Source: Sabethes cyaneus (taxonomy: Eukaryota > Arthropoda > Insecta > Diptera > Culicidae). From it: a stretch of DNA of 64,000 bases. The notes beneath the pieces are model-generated. The model saw nothing but the letters and a program-made list of their open reading frames with translations, did not search any database and was not told where the DNA came from. The translations under genes and the position numbers were made by a program. Shown one piece after another: positions 52,009 to 63,050 of the stretch. Position 1 is the first letter of the stretch; each line of letters begins with the position of its first letter. The stretch is taken from contig NC_071354.1 of assembly GCF_943734655.1 (NCBI RefSeq), forward strand, positions 45,917,544 through 45,981,543, in the 5' to 3' direction.

Positions 52009-53540
52009 ACTGCCCCTCTTCGCATAACAGTCCCATGGCGATTTTTGGTGATTTTGAGTTTATTGCGAATATTAGTTCGATTTTGTCTGTACTTTAAGAA
52101 AAACTTATAAAATAGTAGGCTTTGTTCGCGAAGAATAGAAAAACAAAACCCACTTGTGTTGTCCCATTTCAAAAATATTCGCATAACAGTCACATCCATT
52201 TCTGCCCCTTATTAAATTGAAATAATTCCTCATAAATGCATTATATTCAATAAACTGACTATATTGTTTCTAGATATACTTATTTTGTATTATTAAATAG
52301 GGAATATAACAACTTTTGCACCTCTACCTGTTATTTTCATTTGCTAATAAAGTCTTAATTTTTTTTGGAACGCATCGTTTGCGACATATCGTTTGCGTTC
52401 ATATTTGCGAATGTGCTTAAGGATTTTATTTAGTTTCAAATTAGATAATTCATTTATGGCCCTTTCAAATTATCGAGAGATATTTTTATAGTTAATCAAA
52501 CATTTTCGATAATTTTGAAAATGATCAATTTGGTCACTCTTGCTCCGATAACTATAATCGTTAGATTTTTAAGAGAGACAACAGTTTTTGAAACCCTTAG
52601 GGTACCGCCAGAATAAACGCGACGCGACTTCGCTCATATTCGTTTAAATACGCAGCATTTTTTCGCCGGAAGCAGGGCTGCGTATTTAAGCGAATGTAAG
52701 CGAAGTCGTGTCGCGTCGCTGTCACGTTTACTCTGTACGAGGCCTTACTTTTCCATTTCATATTTAATTCGTTTCAGTTATTTTACTACATTTTTAGTGA
52801 AAATTATCACCAGTTTCTTAATAACTAGAACCAATTACAGGTCAGCCCAAATATTGACATATGAACATACACAGGAATGGTCCGATCTCTTTGATTCAAT
52901 TTCGATTAATCGAGCATATTGATCGTAGCAAAAAGAATCATTTTTTAACATTTAAATTTGATAGCTATTCATAGTCAATCAATATTTTATGCATTGTTAA
53001 TTCATTGAAGACATATCAAATCGCAAGTTAATGGCGGTTATTATAATTTGGAAAAGGTGGTACATGTTTTGTGACGCGTTTTGCGTAGGCGGCCAATATT
53101 GCTTCTATCACCGCTATTACTTGGAATATGGTATCATGTGAACTGAGGGGGTGGGGGTAGAGGGGAGTTGAGTTGGACGTAACAATCTTTTAGTCTTCAG
53201 TTTAGTTCTCTTTAATAAAAGCAGCAAGTAAATCTCGAAAATCATACCATACATTATCGACAGTGTGACGGTTATGCGAAGATTTTCCTGATTCAATCGA
53301 AAATTATTCGCATGTCAGTCCCGTTGCTATTTTGTGAAGATAAACTGATGATAATTGAAAATCTGTAACTAATTTTTGTTTAAAACATTTGAACCTGTTT
53401 ATTTTAACAAATTTATAGTAAAGGTTCGCTTGAAAATAACCTGTGGGAGCGTAATTAAGTAAAACTGACGAAAAACTTCAATCGCCGTTTTCTACGCTTG
53501 CTATTTTTCGCCATGGGACTATTATGCGAAGAGCGGCAGT
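52009..53540. mobile_element. Non-autonomous DNA transposon with repeated TTCGCATAACAGTC motifs
   Basis: The left end ACTGCCCCTCTTCGCATAAC is matched by the inverted right end (GTTATGCGAAGAGGGGCAGT with two differences, to 53540), and the match continues through AGTCCCATGGCGA. The internal motif TTCGCATAACAGTC recurs near 52180 and, inverted or degraded, near 53272 and 53308. The target duplication is unclear (TTA / TAA words at the borders). There is no transposase frame, and a hairpin element is nested at 52599-52744. Confidence 0.8.
52599..52744. mobile_element. Small hairpin MITE nested in the 52009-53540 element
   Basis: AGAATAAACGCGACGCGACT...TTTAAATACGCAGC is followed after a ~25-bp loop by its inverted copy GCTGCGTATTTAAGCGAATG...GTTTACTCT. 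Arms are ~60 bp with a few differences. Termini and target duplication not resolved. Confidence 0.65.
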
Positions 53541-53544
53541 AAAT

Positions 53545-53720
53545 ATAGATACATAGAGATATAAATTTGTTAATTTACAATGCTAACGAGCTGTCACGTT
53601 TTCAATTTTAATACAATTTCGACAAAAATGCAAGTTTGAATCGTGCGAATGGTGGCTAAGTAGTGTTTTTCGTCATCTGCATTTTCATTTGCAGAGTTTT
53701 GGGCTTTATTACAGACACTA
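53545..53720. other. Short AT-rich spacer
   Basis: Nothing recognised between two inverted-repeat elements. Confidence 0.3.
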
Positions 53721-53722
53721 TA

Positions 53723-53857
53723 GATTACAGAGACGACAAGCCACTCAAAATCCGCTAAATTTGGGATCATAGAGGTGAGTTACCTTTATTTATGATGGTA
53801 CTCTCCGTTTTGATTCAGATTTCAGAGAATTTTAAGTGGCTTGTCGCCTCTGTATTC
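53723..53857. mobile_element. TA-flanked MITE, 135 bp
   Basis: The left arm GATTACAGAGACGACAAGCC and right arm (inverted GAATACAGAGGCGACAAGCC) are bordered by TA at 53721-53722 and 53858-53859. The arm core ACAGAGnnGCGACAA is shared with the MITE at 5970-6153, so they are probably relatives. Confidence 0.75.
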
Positions 53858-53939
53858 TACCCACCCTTTTCGCGCGCTTAATGGCGGCTAGTGGATACAC
53901 TTTTTGAATATGTTTTTTGGTTTTTAACAACTCCGCTCA

Positions 53940-54395
53940 CGTACGCTTGGTAGTTCTACAACAACAATCAAGGGTGCAAATTGGTGCCGCCATTACGCAC
54001 GCGAAAAGGTGGATAGTTACAATAAATGGAATTCTATTTCGAGAGGCCAAAGCATACATCTCAACAAACCAACAATTTACAGGCAGATCAACTAATACAA
54101 ATTTAGCACTGCATTGGGGCAATGTAAAACTCAAGTAAATGCCGTGTATATAGATTTAAAAGCAGCATTTTATCAGGTAGACCACCTCATCCTATTAACG
54201 AAAATCGAGCGCCTTGGAACCTTTTCCAACATAATTGAATGACTGAAATCATACCTGAAATTATTGGCTGCACTTTATCTGTAAAAATAGGCGTTCACGA
54301 ATCACAATGCATCATTAATTAATTGGGAGTACCACAAGGGGATCTGGGACCATTTCGTTTTTTTTATTTTTTAACGACGTCTGTAAGATAATACC
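53940..54395 (+). pseudogene. LINE RT fragment, + strand
   Basis: The + strand reads TGRSTNTNLAL, then (other frame) VNAVYIDLKAAFYQVDHLIL and LTKIERLGTFSNIIE, a stop, and GVPQGDLGP. This is the A-to-B motif region of a CR1/Jockey-type reverse transcriptase with the LKAAFDxVDH aspartate changed to Y. It probably belongs with the fragment at 55975-56300, split by the 54396-55970 sequence. Confidence 0.65.
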
Positions 54396-54538
54396 CGGAT
54401 GGTAATGCCGTCGTGGTCATGCGAAGGCTGAGTGTAAACTCTCCACCTGCAAGACGGCTCGTGTAGGAGGTAAGACTACTAAGAACCAAAGCAGAGGGGC
54501 CAAAGCCCCAAAAGGAGGATGGTTTTAATAGCTGTTAT
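54396..54538. repeat. Unclassified repeat segment, left of MITE
   Basis: GC-richer sequence (CCACCTGCAAGACGGCTCGT, then GGGGCCAAAGCCCCAAAAGG) that continues in style after the MITE at 54539-54857 (about 54858-55140). It looks like an untranslated part of another retroelement; not identified. Confidence 0.3.
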
Positions 54539-54857
54539 CCATCCCAGGTAACCAATAAGCATTAATATAAGCAGTAAATCAATTGTTTATTAGCATCCCA
54601 GGCGTTTTATACTGCAGGTTGCTGTTTATCAACCTTTTGGCTGCATAACTGTTGTAAATTGGCATCAACAATTCTATTTGAATTCTTCTTGTCGGTAACT
54701 AGCTGCAAATAAGCATTGTCAGCACTATAAGAGGGCTAGCAGTAAGGTAGCCGCATATTTTGCCAAAATAGCATTTAAGTAGCATTTAAGGCAACTTAAA
54801 TGTTTATTGGCTTGCATTTAAATTGCTTTGGAAATGATTATTGGTTACCTGGGATGG
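54539..54857. mobile_element. MITE with ~20-bp terminal inverted repeats
   Basis: The left end CCATCCCAGGTAACCAATAA and right end TTATTGGTTACCTGGGATGG are perfect inverted copies (54539-54558 and 54838-54857), with a further near match inside. Non-coding body with repeated TAAGCATT/GCATTTAAG words. No clear target duplication. Confidence 0.85.
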
Positions 54858-55227
54858 CTATTATGTAAAAACTTGAATGGATAAACCCCTAATCCAAGGT
54901 GTGACGCGACCCGTGCCGAGGGATGAAAGGTGGAGGGGGTTCTATAAATTCTCTCGCCACAACGGAACCTGTGAAGTACCAGGGCGCCCTCCACAGTAAT
55001 TTGCCCTTGCTGCATCAAGCTGGTCACTGATGCAGTGGACGATTTCTTACCGTGCATGCTCTCTCTGCCGAAAAACAAAGAAACGAATGGGGTGGAGATG
55101 AGAATAGGGGAGGAGCAGTCCTGATCCTCGTCTATCCTCAACACGCCGACTCGTTGTAAGTCGACAAACGAAGATGTGGCTCCAACTCTCTACTCACGAG
55201 TCGAGATTCACTCTAAACAATCTAAAC
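54858..55227. repeat. Unclassified repeat segment, right of MITE
   Basis: Continues the GC-richer sequence of 54396-54538. The minus-strand open frame at 54845-55144 has no recognisable domain. Confidence 0.3.
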
Positions 55228-55370
55228 ATATAACGTCGAGTATGCGGGTTACTCAAAAGTGGCTGAGTCTCAATAAGAGAGATCCCAGCATGCTTAATAT
55301 ATAAAATATATAACGTCGAGGATAAGAGTTACTCAAAAGTCGCTGAGTCTCAATAAGAGAGATCTCAGCA
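55228..55370. repeat. Two-copy tandem duplication, 80-bp period
   Basis: ATATAACGTCGAG begins at 55228 and again at 55308; both copies continue GTTACTCAAAAGT(G/C)GCTGAGTCTCAATAAGAGAGATC(C/T)CAGCA with few differences. The second unit is incomplete at its right end. Confidence 0.85.
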
Positions 55371-55970
55371 ATCTACCTGGTTTGCGGCAGGACATTGTCC
55401 AAATAAATATCATCTTCGGAATCTCGAGTTCGTACAAGATAATATTTAATCTCGGAACACTTGCTTTGCAATCGTGGAGCACGAATAGTAGACAGACTGC
55501 AGTATCTCAAAAAGAGGAGATCTGGTTGGCGTCAACAGACATAACACTCGTTTTCCATTCTTCCTACCGATTAAACCGTCATTTCAAATTTGGGCTTAGT
55601 TGGGAATGTCTCCGTTTTGGTCAGTGGCGCTTTTTGACGAAAGAAGGGGAATTCTCCATAAAAAATACTTGCTACTTCGAGGGATACTCCTGTTACTATT
55701 TGATATTTGGGAATGTCTATCATAGATGGTGCTGGTGTTCAGGCTAAATGTGAGGTACGATCATTTTAATTGATTTTTCTTCCAAGGGTTATGTCTGTTT
55801 GTCTGTGGTGCTGGGTTCATAAACCTAGTCATCCCTGATTGGCACATGTCTCACTCCAGCTACCAGCTTGTCACTCGTATAGTAAAATAATAAAACGGGA
55901 CAGACCACAATAGTTCAAAATACTGGACGCAGTGTTAAGAGTACCCAACAGAGGAGGGAAAAATAAAACC
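55371..55970. other. Non-coding interval
   Basis: The + frame at 55382-55747 (121 codons) has no motif, signal or partner exon; I do not call it. Nothing else recognised. Confidence 0.35.
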
Positions 55971-55974
55971 CGCA

Positions 55975-56300
55975 GTCCAATATTTAATTTATGCTGACGA
56001 TCTAAAGGATTACCTTGTTGTACGCTCGACAGCTGATTGCATCGAATTTCAGCGACAATTGAACGACCTTAGCGATTAGTGTCCTCGAAATTTGCTTATT
56101 TTCTCCGAAGAGCTACTCAGCAGATTAGCGACAAAATAGTCAAGAATCTAGGTGTACTTTTGGATGATCAAATGTCCGTCAGGAAACACTATTCACTACA
56201 GAAGTTTCAGCTGCCATTTGGAACTCATACACAGCTATTTGGTCCAACAGAATTGAAGCTATTCAAGCAAGATTCATACGCTACGCGTTAAGAAATCTAC
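55975..56300 (+). pseudogene. LINE RT C-terminal fragment, + strand
   Basis: FNL(I)YADDLKDYLVVRSTADC in one + frame (catalytic ADD box), then KIVKNLGVLLDDQMSVRKHY, then IWSNRIEAIQARFIRYALRN in another: the D-motif to C-terminal order of CR1/Jockey-type ORF2. Broken by frameshifts. It stops where the minus-strand LINE tail (TTTATTTATTT) begins at 56303. Confidence 0.7.
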
Positions 56301-56302
56301 TT

Positions 56303-57920
56303 TTATTTATTTATTTATTCACCATCTTCGACTACGTCGTACAGATTGTTTGCTTAATGCTAGACTTAATAACTAATTTAAGCCTCGGATTCTATTACTA
56401 AACACCTTTCTAGACAGAGTAAAATCGAACACATTACAAATGTCGTTGTTCCTTCGAAGTTGACCGACGAAGGAATATTGTTGCCAGTTTTACGTTTCTT
56501 AACAAAATTCCAGAAACAGGAGGGGTCCTGTTTAACGGGAGACTGAATCCCTTGCAAATAGTTGTCATATGATGCGGTAAGGACAGCTTTGTACTCTTCC
56601 TCACGCTCCCGAAGTTTAGTTCTATCAGATTCGCTTTTAGTAAAGGTTGTTACGAAGGTTTCGAAGCTGAGGGGTCCACCATGGTTGCTTGAAGTTGGAG
56701 ACCAACACTTGTCTTTTTTTGGCGCATGTCTAGTGATAACACCTAAAAGTAAATCATAGGCAGCAAGTAGCGATTGTTCCACTCCATGTCCGCAAAAATA
56801 GAGTTCAACATATCATAGTCACATACAGAGTAGTCAAATCTGATCTGATCAACTCGGTCGTCAGGTATTGACACGTCCATCTCGTCAAGTAGTAAAATGA
56901 ATGGTTCGTGATGATAGTCGACAGGCAACAGTGGAGAGGGCGGTGCTACTATATCGAGATATTCTGGGGTATTGGTAAATACCAGATCCAAGAGCCTACC
57001 ATTCGTGTTGACAATATGATTAATTTGTCTCAAGCCATTGGAAAACATTGCGTCTGTAAAGTGTTACTCAATTTCAGCTGAGGCACTCGAAGGAATATAC
57101 CCATTAATTTCATCGTCGGCCTTCCACCTCAAGTCAGGTAAATTGAAATCGCCTATTGAGAAGATTATGTCCGATCATGAAAGATAATCCAAAACACACT
57201 GTGTTGCTCTTATGTGAACTGAGTATAGCTCGGTACTCGAGTTGGGCAGAAGATATACAGCAACTGTGTAGAGTAAGCGATGCTGCAACTTAATACGGAC
57301 TGCAATTTGTTCGAGATTGTCACAGTTGGGAAGAGTTATGAATTCACATTCCAGAGAGTTATTGACTGCAATCAGCACTCCACCACCTCGTGTATTCATT
57401 ACGGTCGCAACGGAGTATAGCATAGTCAGGCGAAATTTCATACCTGCCGATATCAGTTCGCAGCCACGTCTCCGTGAAGACAATTATGCCATACTCACAA
57501 CTTGATAACATTAAGCGCATTCGAGCAATTTTAGTCCTTAATCCTCTGACGTTTTGGTAATACACACAAGGCACGCGATCGGATGTAGGCGTCCTTACGA
57601 TAGGCACACCAGGCTGCGTCGTGACACTACTTGCCGGCGTGAGACGTGGACCGCTACCAGTGAGGCTCGTGTCGGGCCTTGAAGCCGAACTGCTAAGACG
57701 TAAAGCAACATCAGGTATCGGAAGATCAGAAAAGTGAGTATACTTGCCGGACGTGGCAAGCTGGAAGACCCCGTCACCACTCCCACACACAGGACCAAGA
57801 TGACTGATGACTGCATGGGCTCGACTGTGGTGGGGGGCTCCGGGGTTTCCACAGTGCCAATTGCAGTGCATCCCGGTGGGCGACGAATTGACCTCAGAAT
57901 GAAATTTGGTGAAGACACAG
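56303..57920 (-). pseudogene. CR1/Jockey-like LINE with internal deletion of the reverse transcriptase
   Basis: The minus strand ends in an (AAAT)n-type tail (about 56303-56322). From 57871 downward: VYYQNVRGLRTKIARMRLML and GIIVFTETWL (endonuclease start), NTRGGGVLIAV, DIIFSIGDFNLPDLRWK, INHIVNTNGRLLDLVFTN, RVDQIRFDYSVCDYDML, then the linker DPSCFWNFVKKRKTGNNIPS. Straight after VNFEG the sequence jumps to FDFTLSRKVFSNRIRG, the last residues of such ORF2 proteins, so the whole RT domain is missing. Frameshifts also break the endonuclease. Tail style matches the LINE at 11766-13985. Confidence 0.75.
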
Positions 57921-57924
57921 ATAC

Positions 57925-58825
57925 AGATACAGATTTTGCATTACTTTTTTCTTTTCTTCATCTTTGCCTTCGATTCTACTCATTGTCGAGATTGCAAACC
58001 CTCGTGAGTAATCGGTATCAGTAGCTCGGGCGGCATGACCGTAGCTGAGAGCTAAATACACACTCGCAAAAGCTCGTTGCAGTGCACGAATAAATAAAAG
58101 CGAGAATCCGAAAGGGATCCTTATTCCGGCGTATTTATTAGAATGAGTACGAGTGTGTGAGAAAATTAGACCACCCGTTTCGAAGGGACTGACGAATATC
58201 CTCGAAATGCACACAACGGAAACCCCTGCTCGTGCATTATCGGCCCTAGTTGTTCTCATTCGAATGTGCGGTATGCTGCCCTGAAACTGACGAAAATATG
58301 TGACATTTCTCAAGAATTTTTGGATGTGAAGAACGGAGCAATATCTGGGACAGAGCGGATTACTGAAATGCCACGGTAATTACAGTAATTGCCAGACAGG
58401 CAAATCACGCCTTCCATCAATTCTTCTGGTATTTTCTCTTCCTCTAAAATCCTGGAAATTATCCAATACAGTGCGATTCTATTGACTGTTTACCATATTA
58501 GTGGACTTCTGCGCGGAGTCGGGTTTCTCCGGTGGTGGCTCTGTTAGTGTTACCTGTTTACTCATCGGATCTTTTCGAGATCGGGAGCCGGCATACTACT
58601 ACTGTGTGACCTGACTTACAAACTTTGTGGTTTTTCGTTTAATTGATCATAAGTTCGAATTGAGCACACAAATGTCAACAATATAACATAAAAAATTACA
58701 TGTTTACTCCAAAAATAAAAGTATGAGATTTTAGAATTTCGGAAAAAGGGGTTCGTTATGAGTCAGGTAACACAGTAGTGTTTTTGGCACTCCTATAGGT
58801 TAACTTCCTTTGCTCCTCCTACTGT
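57925..58825. other. Non-coding interval
   Basis: A short ACAGAT repeat (about 57916-57935) and unique-looking sequence. The minus frame at 57894-58313 shows no domain. Nothing else supported. Confidence 0.35.
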
Positions 58826-61330
58826 TATTACTTTGCTTACTTTTTTGGCGATAATCCGCTTATCGAATCCATGCCGAATTCAGGAGCCGTCTCCACATTA
58901 CTCGGTCTTGGGCTGCCACTCTCCAGTCACCCATAACACCCGCTGTTCTAGTATCCTCGTCAACAGCGCTCATCCAACGGGTACGAGGTCTGCCTCGAAG
59001 TCGTCGGCCTCTATCGGGTTCTCTACTAAATATTGTTTTCGCTGGTCTCTCATCCGGCATCCTTGCTACATGACCAGCCCATTGTAGCCTGCCGTATTTT
59101 AGTCGCTTCACAATATCTGCATCTTTGTACACTTGGTATATTTCATGATTCATGCGCCTGCGCCACACTCCTTCGTCTAATATGCCGCCAAGAATTGATC
59201 GCAGGATGTTACACTCGAAAACGCCAAGAGCTCGTCGGTCGCTCTCTTTCAACGTCCACGCTTCGTGGCCGTAGAGTACCACCGGGAGAATTAGCGTCTT
59301 ATAGAGCGCGAGTTTTGAACGAAGTTGTAGGCTACGGGACCTCAGCTGGCTACGTAATCCGTAGAAGGCCCTGTTGGCAGCCGCTATCCGCCTTTTCACT
59401 TCACGGCTCACATCGTAGTCACATTTCACTAACATACCAAGGTATACAAATTCGTCGACCACTTCAAAAGTATCTCCATCTAACACCACCGCAGTTCCAA
59501 CACCCGAAGGGCTACCATGCGCTCTACCTCTCTACTTTGTTTTGGTAGAATTTAGTATAAACCCTATCCTCGCAGCTTCCTCCTTAAGATACGTGTACGC
59601 TTCTTCCACAGTTCTACGGGTAACGCCGATGATATCGATGTCGTTCGCGAACCCTAGGAGCATATGAGATTTCGTGATGATGGTACCGTTTCTGTGTACA
59701 CCGGCCCTTCGAATAGCTCTTTCCAATGCAATGTTGAAGAGCAAATTCGATAGTCCGTCACCTTGCTTCAAAGCATCTAACGTCACAAACGAGTCCGATG
59801 GCTCATCCGCTATCCTGACGCTTGATTTTGAACCATCAAGGGTAGCACGTATCAGCCTAATCAGTTTTGTTGGAAAACCATGTGCAAGCATAATCTGCCA
59901 CAGCTCGTTTCGTTTAACTGAATCGTACGCCGCCTTGAAGTCTATAAACAAATGATGAGTCAGCAAGTTGAATTCCCGGAATTTATCGAGGATCTGTCGC
60001 AAGGTGAACATTTGGTCCCTCTCGAACACCGCACTGGTATTCGCCAACAAAGGTTTCCTGCAACGGCCTCAGTCTGAGAATCAGGATGCGGGAGAGAATT
60101 TTGTATGCAGAATTGAGGAGAGCAATACCTCGATAATTGCTGCATTCGAGTCGATGTCCCTTTTTGTTAATTTGGCATGAGACCTTCCAACCAGTCCGTA
60201 GGTAATTCCTCCTCAGTCCATACCTTTAGTATAGCCTGATGGATTGCACAATACAGCCGTTCGCTCCCGACTTTCAAAAGTTCGGCGGGGATGCCGTTCT
60301 TTCCAGCTGCTTTGCCGTTTTTCAGCTCTCTCGCTGCTTTCCTAACCTCGTCCAAAGTTGATGGATCCACAGCTTGTCCATCATGCTCACTCGTTATCCT
60401 GTTTCTGTTGACCGTTCCATCTTGTTCACCATTCAACAACGCGTCGACAGAGCTGCTGTCTTGGGTATAGCGAACAGGGATGCTGTCTTGGGTATAACTG
60501 GCGAGACACAGCGTTTCATAAGTCAGCCGTCCGCTCCGGATCAGTCGCTGTTGTATGCCGCCCCTAACCTGGGATAGACGCATACCTGGTACGGAAACGG
60601 CGATTTACCGGGCAGTGGAATCACCGTCGCGAGCCGCCCCTAACCTGGAGTTAGACGCTCATGGCTGGCAAGGCTGTTCCTTTTGCCAACACTCAGCAGA
60701 TGCATGAGTGCCTCCTTCCCTATCGGTATACGACATTAGCTTCCACCGGGGTTGGTTACACGATCTGCACCAAGGTTGCTCGTATTCCGGCTGGTACCAC
60801 GAGGCGGTAGGGAGAGGAGTTGCTGGATAAGAGGCTAATGACCACTGCGGGGTCTCTTTTATAACTGCAGATACGCGAGGTACCGATGTTACGCCTTATC
60901 CAGCCATTTACCAGCCCCTCCTACTGTTATATCGCCATTAAAAAGGTCATTGAAGAACTTCTTCCGCCTATCGATCACCTAGTGCTCGGTTGTGGTCAGG
61001 ATTCCCTCCCCGTCCCTACACATATCATTCAGTGCGTATTCTTTACAAGATTTGTCCACCTTCTCAAAGAACTTGCGAGTGTCATTAGCAAGGAATAGTT
61101 GTAGTTGTTAACGATTTGTGTTCTGCGTCTGGCGATTTTGTTCACTTCAGGATCGTAATCAACTCGTTCTGCGCTCGTCGTAATTTGGCCCAATTCACCC
61201 TCGTAGCAATGGCATTCTTGCCATTGGCCTCTTTTACCATCGAGCGTATCTTGCCACATCCTTCTTCAAGGGTGTGAAGCACCAAGGAAGGCAGTGCCTC
61301 GTCCAGTCACGAGTAATTCTCGGCAGCTGG
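58826..61330 (-). pseudogene. RTE-like LINE copy, RT active site lost, minus strand
   Basis: 3' end near 58826 (TTACTTTGCTTACTT). C-terminal frame 59489-58860: LYGHEAWTLKESDRRALGVF then ECNILRSILGG. RT frame 60050-59532: DQMFTLRQILDKFREFNLLT, FIDFKAAYDSVKRNELW, LKQGDGLSNLLFNIALERAI and FANDIDIIG, where the second catalytic aspartate of FADD is asparagine. Upstream NGKAAGKNGIPAELLKVGSE (about 60310) and QQRLIRSGRLTYETLCLASY (about 60550-60490), then linker remnants near 61260-61030 (family ANDTRKFFEKVDKSC, frameshifted). The endonuclease between these is deleted. Related to the copy at 38523-41380, including the shared sequence TGGCAAGGCT...CTATCnGTATACG. Confidence 0.8.
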
Positions 61331-61689
61331 TGGATTATCTAATATCTGACTATTTAGCCTGGGAGGACGACTTTGTCGCGACTGGTAGCTATACCGCCGA
61401 TAGATTCGAGCTAGATAATGGTCCAAGTCAAGCCCAACGTGGGGAGCATATGTTGATGATGTTCAAGGTGGTTAATCTGATTCACTGTTCGTTGGGAAAA
61501 AGAAAATGATGTTAAATTCAACAATCTATTCATCATTGACAAAGTATCTCAATCAGAGGATAGGTGAATCACAATACATCAATTTGCCGGTGAATCACAG
61601 TGCCTAATGCAGAATAACTAGTAGACCTAGACGAGCGTCGGGGGTTGCACAGCTCGAAAATCACCAAAAAAACAAGTCCACAGAATATG

Positions 61690-61830
61690 TACATTATCAA
61701 AGCAAGGCAAAACCTTGGGTTTACATTCCACTTTCGGAACTTGATCTTGTGTTTTTATTCGGGACAGCCAGCTGTTAGAGTATAGGACAATGCTAGTGCT
61801 TTCTTGTTTCAATTTGCCACAAACATCAAG
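61690..61830 (-). mobile_element. Partial SINE (same family as 19290-19520), minus orientation
   Basis: CAAAGCAAGGCAAAACCTTG, ACATTCCACTTTCGGAACTT and AGCCAGCTGTTAGAGTATAG parallel 19310-19400 in order and spacing. The tRNA-like part is missing. Confidence 0.55.
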
Positions 61831-61834
61831 AAAC

Positions 61835-62660
61835 CAAAGTCAAACTACACTTTAATTATTAAAATATATTTTAAGCAAGCTTTTTTTAACCTTACTTCTG
61901 TAGCAGTACATTACAACTGGATCAATAAACTATTTCAAAGGGCCATTCCAGACAATAAATAAAATTGACCATAATATATTTCCTTGAGGCTCATTTGGAT
62001 TGTTCCTTACGGAATGATGTAAAATCATAGAAAACAATCAAACCGTTCTTCTGTTTTATTCCGCAGTTTTATTTCCTTACGAGATGTGTTATAGTTTGTA
62101 ACAAGGACCTTGATATTTTTTTAAAAGCGCACTAAGAACAATACCTTTACGCCCTGTATTCTTCTTCGTTTGGTAGTAATAAATTAAGCGCAGTTTTACG
62201 AGGTTGGGAAGGTACAATATCCGGGATGTCGAAACATAAATAATTTAACAGCTGGCCTTTCACATGTTCCAGAAACTTCTTTTTTCAATATGTGTAATCA
62301 TATTGAAAGGACAGTAATTTTTCACTAGTTCAACGTATCAGAAATATCCGTACACTTCGACAAGCAATCAAGCATGGATGCGATGGCAAATGATTTGAAA
62401 GTAATTTACATACGAAATCACGTGAATTCAACCTGCTCAAATGCGTTTTTCTCCGTTCCATTATTACTCACATGAGACTGTTATGTTTGCTTAAAGCGGC
62501 TACAGTCAATGCTGCTTGCAGCGAAAGGTTGACCGCGGAAGCATTTAACAAACTGCAATGTTTTCGTCGTAGGAAAGTAACAGGAAGTGTATGAATGCAT
62601 CTTGTAAATGTAACTCAAATTATCGTGTGAAAAACATTCAAGAGAGTTTCCAATCAAAAA
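61835..62660. other. AT-rich intergenic sequence
   Basis: No gene or clear repeat. A single ATATCCGTACACTTCG near 62346 resembles the motif of the 8446-9870 element but stands alone. Confidence 0.4.
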
Positions 62661-62664
62661 TCTA

Positions 62665-63044
62665 CGGCTTGATTTGCTCGTTTTGCTTTTTTGTTTTTGC
62701 TCTTTTGACTGCACAGCTGCAGTCAAACAGAATTCGTAAAAGGATATAGGACAATTATAGAGCTTATAATTACCTACAAGATTGTTGAAGAAAATATAGT
62801 TTTATCTTTTGTATTGATGGCGCTACGATGCTGTAAACCCTGTTGCAGCACTCTTTTTGCTACCAACGACATTGCAGCTCTGTAGCGCCATAAATTTAAA
62901 AGATAAAACTATAGTTTCTTCAACAATATTTAGATAATAATCTACTGTACAATTGTCCTATACAAAACTCTTTTCAAATTCTGTTTGGCTGAGGCACTGT
63001 GGTCAAAAGAGCAAAAACAAAGCTGAAAGATCAAATCAACCCTG
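62665..63044. mobile_element. Foldback hAT-like MITE, diverged
   Basis: Two arms of ~185 bp are inverted copies: TTGATTTG...TTTTTGCTCTTTTGACnnC..., AAACAGAATT, GGATATAGGACAATT / AATTGTCCTATAC, TTGTTGAAGAAAATATAGTT and ATGGCGCTAC on the left, with their complements on the right. The right terminus is CCCTG; the left is degraded to CGGC. AATCTA occurs on both outer sides (62659-62664 and 63045-63050), a possible partial duplication. The arm interior resembles 3815-4206. Confidence 0.75.
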
Positions 63045-63050
63045 AATCTA

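Noticed and set aside
52009..53540. TTAA or TA target duplication for the TTCGCATAAC element
   Set aside because: Border bases (CTTAA on the left, TAAAT on the right) do not form an exact repeat, so no superfamily was assigned.
55382..55747. 121-codon + frame
   Set aside because: Rich in F/W/Y/S with no recognisable motif and no context; likely chance.
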